A DNA stretch of 64,000 nt, from assembly GCA_009693045.1 (NCBI GenBank), contig SHXZ01000002.1, positions 158,859 to 222,858 on the forward strand. Reading direction: 5' to 3'. The notes under the pieces are model-generated. The model made no database searches, was not told where the DNA came from, and saw only the letters and a program-made list of their open reading frames with translations. Source of the DNA: Dehalococcoidia bacterium. GTDB lineage: Bacteria > Chloroflexota > Dehalococcoidia > Lucifugimonadales > SHYT01. This document shows positions 8,265-16,435 of the stretch, in pieces. The position numbers were made by a program, and so were the translations under genes. Position 1 is the stretch's first letter, and every line of letters starts with the position of its first letter.

Positions 8265-10286
8265 ATGAATCGGCTGAGGTGGTCTTTCGTCTGGCTCGCG
8301 GCCCTGGTATTCGCGTTGGGCGTGATGGGCGGAGCCTGCGGCTCAAACGACGCGCCGTCGCAGGCCGACGTGAAGGCGCCGGCCCCATCGACCGTGGCGC
8401 CCGCAGCGCCGTCCGGCGCCGATGCCGCGCCTGCTTCGGGCCGAGCAGACGGGAGCGTTGCGGCTCCCGCGTGGCAGTCGACTGCGCGTTTACCCGTGCC
8501 GCCCGACCTGGACCTGGAGGCGTTGACCGAGGCGCTGCGGCACGTGAAGGTCGGCGAGACGGCCCCGCGCGCCGGCCTTGTCGCCTCGCCGCCGCAAGCC
8601 GGACAGTCCGAGCCGTTCTGGCTGGTGGACATGGACGCCCGCAAGATCAGCAGCATCAACGCCACGCTCAAGCTCGTCACCCTCAACGCATACTGGTACG
8701 TGGAGGACGGCGTGAGCGTCCGCGACGAGGACATCCAGTCGGCCGCGCGCGCCTACGAGGACGTCATCCTGCCCAAGGTCGCCCAGGTATTCGGGCCGAG
8801 GAGCGGCCCTCCGCTGCGCGGAAAGCTCACGGTGCTCCACGCGCGGCTCCAGGGCGCGGCGGGCTACTTTAGTGGCAACGACGGGTACCCCAAGGCTGTC
8901 CACCAGTACAGCAACGAGCGGCTGATGCTCTACATGAACACCCGCGCCTTCCGTATCGGCTCGCGGGCGTACCAGGCCGTGCTCGCCCACGAGTTCCAGC
9001 ACGCCCTCCACAACGACGCCGACCCCGGCGAGGACACGTGGGTGAACGAGGGCCTCTCCGAGTTCTCGTCCGAGGCGGCGGGCTTCACCACCCAGCTCGT
9101 TGATTCGTACGCGGAGCGGCCTGGTACGCCGCTCTCCGAGTGGTCGCTCGAGCCCCGCCAGTCGGCGCCGCACTACGGCGCGGCCAACCTCTTCTTCCGC
9201 TACCTGTTTGAGCATTACGGAAGCCTGGACAGCGTGCGCGCCCTGGTGGAGCAGCCCGCGGACAGCTTTGACGGCGTCAACGCCTATCTGGCCTCGGGAG
9301 GCTACGGCCGCACGTTCGCCGACGTCTTCAAGGACTGGCTCGTTGCCAACCTCCTCGCCAGGCCTGGCGCCGGGCGCTACGACTACGCCACGCCGCCGTC
9401 GCGCGTCACGGTGGCAAGCACGCTCAAGCCCGGCGGCAAGCTGGACGGCGAGGTCGCGCAGTTCGGCGCCGACTACGTCCGGTTCTCGGCCGACCGAGGC
9501 GACGTGCTGCTGCGGTTCCAGGGCGCTCTGCAGGTCTCGCTGCTGCCCACCACGGCGCACAGCGGCGCGAGCTGCTGGTGGGGAAACCGGGGCGACACCG
9601 TCCAGCCCAGCATGACCCACCCCCTGGACCTGCGCGGCCTGAACAAGGCCACGCTCCAGTTCTGGGCCTGGTTTGACCTGGAGGAGGACTGGGACTACGC
9701 CTACGCGGAGGTCTCCATAGACGGCGGGCACGCGTGGGACATCGTGCACGGCGCGCATGCGTCGGCGGGGAACCCGGTGGGCAACAGCTTGGGGCCAGGG
9801 TTCACGGGCAAGAGCGGCGGCTGGCTCCAGGAGGAGATTGACCTGACGCCCTACGCGGGGCGCAACGCGCTGCTCCGCTTCCAGTACGTCACCGACGAGG
9901 CGATCAATAGCCACGGCCTGTGCCTGGACGACATCGCCGTGCCGGAGCTTGGCTGGTCCGACAACGCCGAGACCGACGGCGGCTGGCAGGCGGACGGCTT
10001 CTTCCGCACCGACCTGGTTCTGCCGCAGCTCTATGCTGTGCAGGTGGTGGAGTTCGCCAACGACGGCCAGGTCTCCGTCCGCGGCATGACGCTGGACGCA
10101 ACCAACGCAGGCTCCCTCCGCGTGGAAGGCTTCGGCACGCGGCTGGAGGACGCCGTCGTCATTGTCGCGCCCATGACTCCGCCGACGCGGGTGCCCGCGC
10201 GCTACACGCTGGAGGCGGAGGGGGGTCTAAGCTGTCAGCCACACTGGAGCGATAGATGGCTACGAAGGGCGTGCTCGTTGCGGTAA
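8265..10286 (+). CDS. Zinc metalloprotease lipoprotein with immune-inhibitor-A-like C-terminal region
   Basis: About 673 residues. The signal peptide ends in a lipobox (MGGACG), followed by a low-complexity Ala/Pro linker. The catalytic motif HEFQHALHN at about residue 242 is followed by WVNEGLSEFSSEAAG. This gives HExxH with a downstream glutamate near residue 262, a gluzincin arrangement. The C-terminal half contains ASCWWGNRGD, YAEVSIDGGHAWDIVHG and GLCLDDIAVPELGW, resembling the carbohydrate-binding-like region of M6 immune inhibitor A peptidases. It is probably anchored on the cell surface. The ATG at 8265 is preferred over a GTG at 8253. The last 31 nt overlap the next gene. The final 20 residues look unlike the rest, so a slightly shifted true end is possible. 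Confidence 0.85.
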   Translation: MNRLRWSFVWLAALVFALGVMGGACGSNDAPSQADVKAPAPSTVAPAAPSGADAAPASGRADGSVAAPAWQSTARLPVPPDLDLEALTEALRHVKVGETAPRAGLVASPPQAGQSEPFWLVDMDARKISSINATLKLVTLNAYWYVEDGVSVRDEDIQSAARAYEDVILPKVAQVFGPRSGPPLRGKLTVLHARLQGAAGYFSGNDGYPKAVHQYSNERLMLYMNTRAFRIGSRAYQAVLAHEFQHALHNDADPGEDTWVNEGLSEFSSEAAGFTTQLVDSYAERPGTPLSEWSLEPRQSAPHYGAANLFFRYLFEHYGSLDSVRALVEQPADSFDGVNAYLASGGYGRTFADVFKDWLVANLLARPGAGRYDYATPPSRVTVASTLKPGGKLDGEVAQFGADYVRFSADRGDVLLRFQGALQVSLLPTTAHSGASCWWGNRGDTVQPSMTHPLDLRGLNKATLQFWAWFDLEEDWDYAYAEVSIDGGHAWDIVHGAHASAGNPVGNSLGPGFTGKSGGWLQEEIDLTPYAGRNALLRFQYVTDEAINSHGLCLDDIAVPELGWSDNAETDGGWQADGFFRTDLVLPQLYAVQVVEFANDGQVSVRGMTLDATNAGSLRVEGFGTRLEDAVVIVAPMTPPTRVPARYTLEAEGGLSCQPHWSDRWLRRACSLR

Positions 10287-10573
10287 CTCGGTTCTTGGTG
10301 GTAGGAGCTCTTACGGGCTTCGGAACAATTGGGCTACTTTACTTGATTGGCCCCGTGTACTTTCTCGCCCTGTACCTTCCACTTATTTACCTGCCCTTTG
10401 CGCTGGCTATTTTCGGAATCAGAGTACCCGTACTCGGTAGGTTGATGACGCCATTGGTCGCACTTGGCCAGAGCCTTGATGGGTGGCCGAGGGTGATGCT
10501 CAGGGTGACGGTAGTAGGAACGATGGTCGTAATCGCCGGTGTTCTGGTCTTCTTTTCGGTCTCGGGAGTTTGA
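10256..10573 (+). CDS. Small membrane protein of unknown function
   Basis: 105 residues with about three hydrophobic segments, around residues 7-27, 30-50 and 82-103. The ATG at 10256 has GGAG upstream. It overlaps the end of the metalloprotease gene and ends 10 nt before the DUF2283 gene, so the three are probably co-transcribed. I recognise no family and no catalytic motif. Confidence 0.65.
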   Translation: MATKGVLVAVTRFLVVGALTGFGTIGLLYLIGPVYFLALYLPLIYLPFALAIFGIRVPVLGRLMTPLVALGQSLDGWPRVMLRVTVVGTMVVIAGVLVFFSVSGV

Positions 10574-10583
10574 GGAAGGGGCG

Positions 10584-10817
10584 ATGCCGGTAACGCATAA
10601 CAAGAAGGCCAATGTCCTATATATAAAATTTCGCCACTTGCCCGCTGGAGATTCCATGGATATTGGAGAAGAGGTGACCGCGCTGCTTGATGAGCAGGGC
10701 CACATTGTGGGCCTTGAAATCCTTGATGCAAGCGAAATCCTGGGACAAGGGCAACTACGCTCGGTGACACTCAAAGGCCTGGCCTGGGGTAAACGTCCAC
10801 TCAAAGCAGGGGATTGA
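10584..10817 (+). CDS. DUF2283 domain protein
   Basis: 77 residues. It matches the DUF2283 pattern: KKANVLYIKF near the start, DIGEEVTALLDEQGHIVGLE in the middle and the closing ILDASE. Function is unknown, and family members often occur beside toxin-antitoxin or mobile loci. AGGAAGGGG lies upstream of the ATG at 10584; an upstream in-frame start is less likely. It lies just before the gatC remnant and hicBA module. Confidence 0.82.
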   Translation: MPVTHNKKANVLYIKFRHLPAGDSMDIGEEVTALLDEQGHIVGLEILDASEILGQGQLRSVTLKGLAWGKRPLKAGD

Positions 10818-10871
10818 TGGCTGCTAAATTCTTCGTTGATGAAGCCAATCGCTTGGCGTAAGGCCTTGTCC

Positions 10872-10901
10872 TTGCCCCCCACTCCCCCGCCTTGTTACAC
10901 T
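10872..10901 (+). promoter_or_regulatory. Duplicated copy of the gatC promoter, now upstream of hicBA
   Basis: TTGCCC at 10872-10877 and TACACT at 10896-10901 are separated by 18 bp. The same two hexamers with the same spacing occur exactly 672 bp downstream, before intact gatC. The copy could drive hicBA with a leader of roughly 165 nt. Activity is inferred. Confidence 0.55.
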
Positions 10902-10930
10902 AGGCCGTAACCTGCTAAATGAGGCTCGTT

Positions 10931-10996
10931 GTGCCCCTCTCCCGCGAAGACGTCATCCACGTCGCCACGCTCCGTCGCATTCCGCTCGCGCACTAG
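10931..10996 (+). pseudogene. Truncated duplicate of the gatC 5' end
   Basis: A GTG start opens a 21-codon frame reading MPLSREDVIHVATLRRIPLA and His before TAG. The intact GatC starts MPLSREDVIHVATLCRV. The match continues without gaps upstream through the promoter, about 120 bp in all with an offset of 672 bp. Downstream of the stop the similarity is lost and hicB begins at 11073. This is a partial gene copy left by insertion or duplication, not a functional carrier of GatC activity. Confidence 0.85.
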
Positions 10997-11072
10997 AAGC
11001 AGCCAGAACGCCATCTACCTAGCAAACAAATCGGCGCGGGTCTTGCAAAATAGGACCGGAGGACGTGATCCC

Positions 11073-11330
11073 ATGAAGCTGTACAGGCTCCACTTCGTCC
11101 TCCACGGCCTTGAGGGGGAGGGTGAAGGCAGGTACTTGGCCGAGTTGCCAGCCCTCCCCGGGTGTCGGGCGTGGGGCGCTACTGCTTCCGAGGCGTTTGA
11201 AAACCTACACAGTGTGGCGGCGGCGTTCATTGAGTCTCACAAGGCTCACGGAGATGTTCTTCCTGCTGAGGTAGAGGCAGCGGTGGAAACCGGCTCGACG
11301 GCCTCGGGAGAAGTGGTAGTAGCCGCTTGA
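11073..11330 (+). CDS. hicB: HicB-family antitoxin
   Basis: 85 residues with the HicB_lk antitoxin pattern: YLAELPALPGCRAWGATASE, then a helix AFENLHSVAAAFIESHKAHG. HicB proteins neutralise the RNase HicA and repress their operon, usually through a C-terminal DNA-binding part. No clear helix-turn-helix or ribbon-helix-helix region remains in the short tail. GGAGGAC precedes the ATG at 11073. The stop overlaps the hicA TTG start. The order antitoxin-toxin is a common alternative arrangement. Confidence 0.82.
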   Translation: MKLYRLHFVLHGLEGEGEGRYLAELPALPGCRAWGATASEAFENLHSVAAAFIESHKAHGDVLPAEVEAAVETGSTASGEVVVAA

Positions 11331-11536
11331 ACCACCGAGAGCTGGCCCGCAAGCTGCGGCGGCTCGGGTGCGAGTTTGACCGGCGAGCCAAAGGCGACCA
11401 CGAAATCTGGATCAACCTTTCTACGCGTCAAAGGACCACCATCCCCAACTGGGGCAGCGAAGACCTGAAGTCGAGCACCATCGGTAAGATTCTTCGCGAC
11501 TTGGGTATCGTGCGCGACGAGTTTGGACGAGCCTAA
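11327..11536 (+). CDS. hicA: HicA-family mRNA interferase toxin
   Basis: 69 residues with the dsRBD-like HicA fold. LARKLRRLGCEFDRRAKGDH carries the conserved histidine of the active site in GDHEIW. TTIPNWG and STIGKILRDLGI form the closing helix. HicA toxins cleave mRNA during stress. The start is TTG at 11327, overlapping the hicB stop, which implies coupled translation. With HicB it makes a complete type II toxin-antitoxin pair placed inside the gatC promoter region. Confidence 0.82.
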   Translation: MNHRELARKLRRLGCEFDRRAKGDHEIWINLSTRQRTTIPNWGSEDLKSSTIGKILRDLGIVRDEFGRA

Positions 11537-11543
11537 CCCCGCA

Positions 11544-11573
11544 TTGCCCCCAGTCCACCCCTCCTGCTACACT
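11544..11573 (+). promoter_or_regulatory. Sigma70-type promoter of gatCA
   Basis: TTGCCC (11544-11549), an 18-bp spacer and TACACT (11568-11573) lie 30 nt before the gatC GTG. ACGAGG at about 11591-11596 would be the ribosome-binding site. The preserved duplicate at 10872-10901 supports its importance. Confidence 0.6.
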
Positions 11574-11602
11574 ACGCCCTAACCAGCGTCACGAGGCCCA
11601 CC

Positions 11603-11893
11603 GTGCCCCTGTCCCGCGAAGATGTTATCCACGTCGCCACGCTCTGCCGCGTCGCCCTCACCGACCAGGAGGTTGAGGTGCTGCGCGGCCAGCTCTCGGA
11701 CATCCTGGACCAGTTTGACGTGCTCAAGGAGCTGGACACTCGCGACGTGACGCCCACTAGCCACGCCGTCCCTCTCGCCTCCGTCATGCGCGAAGACGAG
11801 CCGCGCCCGGCCTTTCCCAAGGACGAGGTGCTCCGCAACGCCCCCGCGCGTGAGGGCGACTTCTTCCGGACGCACGTGGTGCTGGAGGAGTAG
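11603..11893 (+). CDS. gatC: Aspartyl/glutamyl-tRNA amidotransferase subunit C
   Basis: 96 residues, the normal GatC length. It begins MPLSREDVIHVATLCRVAL and has LSDILDQFDVLKELDT and the DEPRPAFPKDEVLRNAP tail that wraps around GatA. GatC stabilises GatA in the GatCAB complex, which converts Glu-tRNA(Gln) and Asp-tRNA(Asn) to the amidated forms. It starts with GTG and is 3 nt upstream of gatA. gatB is not in the window. Confidence 0.95.
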   Translation: MPLSREDVIHVATLCRVALTDQEVEVLRGQLSDILDQFDVLKELDTRDVTPTSHAVPLASVMREDEPRPAFPKDEVLRNAPAREGDFFRTHVVLEE

Positions 11894-11896
11894 CTC

Positions 11897-13354
11897 GTGC
11901 CCGAACTCTATGACCTCACCATCCACGAGGCACAGGCGCTACTCCAGCAGCGGAAGGCCAGCTCCACTGAGCTGACCCAGGCCGTCCTCGCGCGCATCCG
12001 CCAGGTAGAGCCGCGCGTCCAGGCGTTTGTCACCGTTACCGAGGAGCAGGCTTTGGCCGACGCCCGCGTCGCCGACGAGCGCATCGCCCGTGGCGACGCC
12101 GCGCCGCTCACCGGCATCCCCATGCAGATCAAGGACAACATGAACACCACCGGCATCCGCACCACCTGCTCTTCGCGGATGCTGGAGGACTACGTTCCCA
12201 TCTACGACGCGACGGTTGTCGCCAAGCTCAGAGCGCAGGGCGCCGTGCTGGTCGGCAAGGGCAACATGGACGAGTTCGCCATGGGCTCCTCCACCGAGAA
12301 CTCGGCCTTCCACCCCACCCGCAATCCGTGGGACCTTGGGCGGGTGCCTGGCGGCAGCAGCGGCGGGGGCGCGGCGGCGGTCGCGGCGAGCGAGTGCTTT
12401 TACTCGCTGGGGAGCGACACCGGCGGCAGCATCCGCCAGCCCGCCGCGCTGTGTGGCGTCACCGGCATCAAGCCCACATACGGCCGTGTCAGCCGCTACG
12501 GCCTGGTGGCCTTCGCCAGCTCCCTGGACCAGATCGGCCCGCTGTGCAAAGACGCGGAGGACTGCGCCATCGTGCTGTCCGCGATCGCTGGTCACGACCC
12601 GTACGACTCCACCTCCACCCCATCGCCCGTGCCCGACTACTGCGCCGCGCTCAGCGGCGGCGTGCGCGGCCTGCGTATCGGCGTGCCGAAGGAGTACTTC
12701 GGGGAGGGTTTTGAGCCGGGCGTGGAGCGCGCGGTGCGGGACGCTATCCGGGAGTTCGGCAGACTGGGCGCCACGGTGGAGGAGTGCTCGCTGCCCCTCA
12801 CGCGCTACGGTCTGCCCGTGTACTACATCATCGCCCCGTCGGAGTGCTCGGCCAACCTGGCCCGCTACGACGGCGTCAAGTACGGCCACTCGTACAAAGG
12901 CGAGATGAACATGTGGGAGGCGATGGAGCGCACGCGCCGCGATGGCTTCGGGCCGGAGGTGCGGCGGCGCATCATGCTCGGCGCGTACGCACTCTCCGCC
13001 GGCTACTACGACGCCTACTACCGCAAGGCCATGCAGGTGCGCACGCTCATCCGCCGCGAGTTTGAGGACGCATTCCAGCGCTACGACGTGCTGGTCACGC
13101 CAACGACGCCGTCGGTGGCGTTCAAGCTCGGCGAGAGGACGGCGGACCCGGTCGCGATGTACAAGAGCGACATTTGCACCATCCCGGTGAACATCGCGGG
13201 TATCCCGTGCATCTCCGTGCCGTGCGGCTTTGACGCGGGCATGCCTGTGGGTATGCAGGTCATGGCAAAGCCCCTGGCGGAGGAGACGATCTTTCGTGTG
13301 GCCCACGCCTACCAGCAGGCCACCGACTGGCACATAAGGAGACCGAGGCTGTAG
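11897..13354 (+). CDS. gatA: Aspartyl/glutamyl-tRNA amidotransferase subunit A
   Basis: 485 residues, the full length of GatA. It releases ammonia from glutamine for transamidation of mischarged tRNA. The amidase signature is clear: GIPMQIKDN carries the catalytic lysine, and GRVPGGSSGGGAAAVAA with SLGSDTGGSIRQPAAL carries the cis-serine and nucleophilic serine. GIPCISVPCGF lies near the C-terminus. It starts with GTG at 11897, directly behind gatC. No lesions are seen. Confidence 0.96.
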   Translation: MPELYDLTIHEAQALLQQRKASSTELTQAVLARIRQVEPRVQAFVTVTEEQALADARVADERIARGDAAPLTGIPMQIKDNMNTTGIRTTCSSRMLEDYVPIYDATVVAKLRAQGAVLVGKGNMDEFAMGSSTENSAFHPTRNPWDLGRVPGGSSGGGAAAVAASECFYSLGSDTGGSIRQPAALCGVTGIKPTYGRVSRYGLVAFASSLDQIGPLCKDAEDCAIVLSAIAGHDPYDSTSTPSPVPDYCAALSGGVRGLRIGVPKEYFGEGFEPGVERAVRDAIREFGRLGATVEECSLPLTRYGLPVYYIIAPSECSANLARYDGVKYGHSYKGEMNMWEAMERTRRDGFGPEVRRRIMLGAYALSAGYYDAYYRKAMQVRTLIRREFEDAFQRYDVLVTPTTPSVAFKLGERTADPVAMYKSDICTIPVNIAGIPCISVPCGFDAGMPVGMQVMAKPLAEETIFRVAHAYQQATDWHIRRPRL

Positions 13355-13413
13355 TCCCCTCACCCCAAGGTAGCGACTTGCCAACAGGTGGCGCAAAAGA
13401 AAGGCGGCCCGAC

Positions 13414-14253
13414 ATGGTCCAGCGCGGCGGCCCTCCCCAGCCACCTCCAGGTCAGCAGCCGGAAGAAGAGCAGGGCATGGAGGTCATGGGCTACCAGCCC
13501 TTCCGCGCGCCGGAGGGCCACACCGGCCAGGGCATGCTCATCATGACCTCGCGGGGGAGCATCTTTGCCCTTTTCCATCCCGCCGCCGCCATGGACGCGG
13601 CGGTCATCTGGGTGTGGGGGGCCAGGGGTGGCGTCACTGGGCCTGCGGGCGGCATCTACGCCAAGCTTGCCGAGGAGCTTGCTGACGAGGGGATTGCCTC
13701 GCTCCGACTGGACTACCGCGTGCCCAACCACATCTACGAGAGCGTTTTGGACACGCTCGCCGGCACGTCGTTGCTGGAGGGGGTTGGCTTCAAGCGGATC
13801 GCGCTGGTCGGGCACTCCTTTGGGAGCGCCGTGGCTATCGCCGCGGCAACCTTTAGCCCCCTGGTCAAGGCCGTCGTCGGCCTCTCCAGCCAGAACGTGG
13901 GCGCCGAGGGCGTCGCCGGCGTTTCGCCGCGCCCGCTCCTGCTCGTCCACGGCATGGAGGACACGGTTATCGCGCCGCGCTCCACCCAGATGATCTACGA
14001 CGAGGCCAAGGAGCCGAAAGAGGTCAAGTGGTTCGAGGGCGCGGGCCACGGGCTGACCGAGTGCAAGGACCAGCTCCACGACCTGCTAAAAGGGTGGCTC
14101 GTCAAGAATCTTCGCGACGCCGCGCAGCCGTCCCCCCAGCCGCCCAGGCCCACCCTCCTCCGCCCCGGCGACGCGCCGCCGGGTGCGCCCCCTCCCGGCA
14201 GGCCGCCGCAGGCGCCGCCGCCCCAGGGCCCGCCGAGGCTGTTCAGGCCGTAG
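13414..14253 (+). CDS. Alpha/beta hydrolase with proline-rich termini
   Basis: About 279 residues. The core has an alpha/beta-hydrolase nucleophile elbow GHSFGS, a DTV-containing acid segment after LLLVHGMED, and a histidine in GAGHGL, giving a plausible Ser-Asp-His triad. The fold is close to the dienelactone hydrolase group. It is flanked by a short Gln/Pro-rich N-terminus and a tail of about 45 residues built from Pro, Gly and Arg. The ATG at 13414 is preceded by AAAGG; a TTG at 13378 is possible. The 3' end is partly duplicated after the next gene, at 15127-15165. The substrate is unknown. Confidence 0.82.
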   Translation: MVQRGGPPQPPPGQQPEEEQGMEVMGYQPFRAPEGHTGQGMLIMTSRGSIFALFHPAAAMDAAVIWVWGARGGVTGPAGGIYAKLAEELADEGIASLRLDYRVPNHIYESVLDTLAGTSLLEGVGFKRIALVGHSFGSAVAIAAATFSPLVKAVVGLSSQNVGAEGVAGVSPRPLLLVHGMEDTVIAPRSTQMIYDEAKEPKEVKWFEGAGHGLTECKDQLHDLLKGWLVKNLRDAAQPSPQPPRPTLLRPGDAPPGAPPPGRPPQAPPPQGPPRLFRP

Positions 14254-14298
14254 CGGGGTATGGGTACAACGCGTTGAACGTCAGTAAGGGAGGACGCC

Positions 14299-15126
14299 AT
14301 GACAACCCGGGAAGTGGCCTACCGGGTCACCGTAGGGAACGTGGAAATGCTCGCGGTGTCGGACGGGACGGGCGAGTTCCCGGCCGCCAACGCGTTCCCC
14401 AAGGCAACCAGCGTGGACTGGCAGCGGCATCCAGGGGCACTAACCGCGGACGGTAAGCTCCAGGTCAACTTCGGGTCCTTTGTCTTGCGCTCGCAAGGCC
14501 AGACCATCCTGGTGGACACGGGCCTGGGTCCTGGCAGGCAGGGGCGTTTGCTGGAAGACCTGAAGGCTAAGGGCGTACCCTTGGATGAGATCACCATCGT
14601 AGCGATCACCCACTTGCACGGCGACCACGTGGGCTGGAACGTGGTGGTGGAAGGCGGGCGGCATCGGCTGACTTTCCCCAAGGCAAAGTACTGGATACCT
14701 AAGGGAGACTGGGACCACTTTCTGCAGCCTCAGCAGCTTGAGAGAGCGCCGCTTCTCAAGACCGTTGTGCTGCCCCTTCAAGAGCTTGGGGCGCTGCGGC
14801 TGGTGGACGGAGAGACCGCAATGACCAGCGAGGTCAGCATGGCGCCGACCCCGGGCCACACTCCGGGGCACATGAGCGTGGTCGTCGATTCGCAGGGGGA
14901 GCGTGGCTTTATCACCGGCGATGTCATTAGCGCCCCCGTCCAAGCGCAGGAGGCGGTCTGGGAGGTGGCCTTTGACAACGACCGCGAACAAGGTCGCCGC
15001 ACCCGCGAGGCTGTACTGGAGCGCCTGGAAAGAGAGAAGTGCCTGGTGGGCGTCGGCCATTTCTTACCACCCAACTTTGGCCGGTTTGTTCGGACCAAGG
15101 GTCGCCTGCACTGGCAAGGGGTGTAA
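14299..15126 (+). CDS. Metallo-beta-lactamase-fold hydrolase
   Basis: 275 residues with the MBL-fold metal motif THLHGDHVGW, TPGHTPGHMSVVV for the next histidine and GFITGDVISAP for the bridging aspartate. This pattern fits the lactonase/AttM-like branch, but substrates in this group range widely. GGGAGGA lies before the ATG at 14299. The gene sits exactly between the complete hydrolase 3' end and a degenerate copy of that end, which suggests it was inserted there. Confidence 0.85.
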   Translation: MTTREVAYRVTVGNVEMLAVSDGTGEFPAANAFPKATSVDWQRHPGALTADGKLQVNFGSFVLRSQGQTILVDTGLGPGRQGRLLEDLKAKGVPLDEITIVAITHLHGDHVGWNVVVEGGRHRLTFPKAKYWIPKGDWDHFLQPQQLERAPLLKTVVLPLQELGALRLVDGETAMTSEVSMAPTPGHTPGHMSVVVDSQGERGFITGDVISAPVQAQEAVWEVAFDNDREQGRRTREAVLERLEREKCLVGVGHFLPPNFGRFVRTKGRLHWQGV

Positions 15127-15165
15127 GCGCCGCCGCAGGGCCCACTGAGGCTGTTTAGGCCGCAA
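15127..15165 (+). repeat. Degenerate copy of the upstream hydrolase 3' end
   Basis: Beginning directly after the MBL stop codon, the sequence matches the last dozen or so codons of the alpha/beta hydrolase gene (about 14212-14253). The match is GCGCCGCCG, CAGGGCCC, GAGGCTGTT and AGGCCG, with a 3-bp deletion and a few substitutions, including loss of the stop codon. It is the downstream repeat of an insertion-like arrangement. Confidence 0.7.
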
Positions 15166-15447
15166 GGATGCAATATACCGCTCGGGGACGATGCATTCGC
15201 GACTGTAGTTCCGCTGTACTCCGCTCGTGCGTCATCATCGTTGCGCGTTCATTCTGGGCGTATCATCCCTCTGGCGACTCAGACCGCCTATAGCTCAGGG
15301 GCAGTGAGGCTGCCAACAGGGGGCAGGTGCGCATACGCCAGCGATAGGGAACTCCCGGAAAGCAGAGCCCGCTTTCCCGCAGGAGAGGGAGACTCTCTGG
15401 GGCAAGGCCGCCCAAAGGGGTGGCTGGAGCCGAACGCGGCAAAGGTG
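15166..15447. other. Intergenic, no gene seen
   Basis: About 280 bp between the convergent MBL and SDR genes. It contains a GC-rich stretch with a superficial tRNA-like start near 15287 that does not fold into a tRNA. No terminator with a T-tract or convincing open frame is seen. Confidence 0.5.
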
Positions 15448-16209
15448 CTACGGGGCCATGTAGAACCCGCCGGTGATGCTGACGACCTCGCCGGTGATAA
15501 AGCTGGCGTCGTCGCTGCACAGGAATGCGATGAGGTTGGCGATGTCCTCCGGCGTGCCCATCCGGCCCAGGGGTGTGTGTGTTGTGATATTGTCAAAGAA
15601 CTCCTTGGGGTAGATGCGCTCCAGGAAGGGGTTGTAGATGAGGCCGGGCGCCAGCGCCACCACGCGCACGCCGTGCTTGCCGACCTCGGTGGCGACGGCG
15701 CGGGTGAACCCCATGATGCCGGCCTTGGCGGCGGCGTAATGACTCTCGCCGTCGTCGGGGCCGAGGTAGCCGTGCATGGACGCCATGTTGACGATGACGC
15801 CGCTCTTCTGCTTCATCATGGGTTGCAGCGCGGCGCGGGTGCCGTAGAACGTCCCGTTGAGATTGATGTCAATGACCCGCTTCCAGCTCTCGTCGTCCAT
15901 CTCCCAGACCGGCGCGAGCTTGTTGAAGCCCGCGTTGTTCATCATGATGTCCACGCGCCCAAACTTTCGGACCGCCGTCTCCACCATCATGTTGACGTGG
16001 TCTGAGTTCGTCACGTCAACCTCCAGGCCGACGACCTCGCGGTCCAGCTCCTTGGAAAGCTGCTGGGCGACCTCGGCCATGCGGCGGGCGTGGGCGTCGC
16101 TGAGGACGAGCTGAGCGCCCTCTTGGCCGAGCTTCCTGGCCGTGGCGTGGCCGATGCCAGCCCCAGCCGCCGCGGTAATGAGCGCGACTTTGCCGTCAAA
16201 CTTCCCCAT
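15448..16209 (-). CDS. Short-chain dehydrogenase/reductase
   Basis: 253 residues, a classical SDR. The cofactor motif is AAAGAGIGHATA (TGxxxGxG class) near residue 13. MMNNAGFN follows, then the catalytic Ser in VNMASMHG and the YxxxK motif in SHYAAAKAG. APGLIYNPF and the closing VVSITGGFYM are typical of 3-oxoacyl-ACP-reductase-like enzymes. An acidic residue, Asp of LVLSDAHARR, at the end of beta-2 suggests NAD(H) preference. It stands alone on this strand, so the substrate is not indicated. Confidence 0.9.
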   Translation of the reverse strand: MGKFDGKVALITAAAGAGIGHATARKLGQEGAQLVLSDAHARRMAEVAQQLSKELDREVVGLEVDVTNSDHVNMMVETAVRKFGRVDIMMNNAGFNKLAPVWEMDDESWKRVIDINLNGTFYGTRAALQPMMKQKSGVIVNMASMHGYLGPDDGESHYAAAKAGIMGFTRAVATEVGKHGVRVVALAPGLIYNPFLERIYPKEFFDNITTHTPLGRMGTPEDIANLIAFLCSDDASFITGEVVSITGGFYMAP

Positions 16210-16435
16210 TTCTAGACTCCTTCAACGAGGCTGCCGTCCGGAGCGGGCGGTGCAGGGTTGTTGACAAGCAGAGAGTATAGCGTACTTGCGTGCAGTATGC
16301 ACATAAGGGACAAAAGTAGTTCGAGTGTTCAAAGGTAGGTCTCGGGGAAGTCTCGGCCTGTCATGTTGCTCAGCCCCATCACTACGACGAGTTTCCCCGG
16401 CAGCCGCGCGCGGAGATTCTCTGCGGGGGTTGTCT

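Noticed and set aside
8490..9914. 474-codon open frame antisense to the metalloprotease gene
   Set aside because: It is a codon-bias shadow with no domain or ribosome-binding site, while the sense strand has HExxH and a lipobox.
11939..13444. 501-codon open frame antisense to gatA
   Set aside because: gatA is intact and fully conserved on the other strand; the antisense frame is a by-product of GC-rich codon bias with low-complexity His/Arg composition.
15283..15360. tRNA-like stretch beginning GCCTATAGCTCAGGGGCAG
   Set aside because: It lacks a T-arm with GGTTCRA and has no matching acceptor 3' strand or proper anticodon stem.
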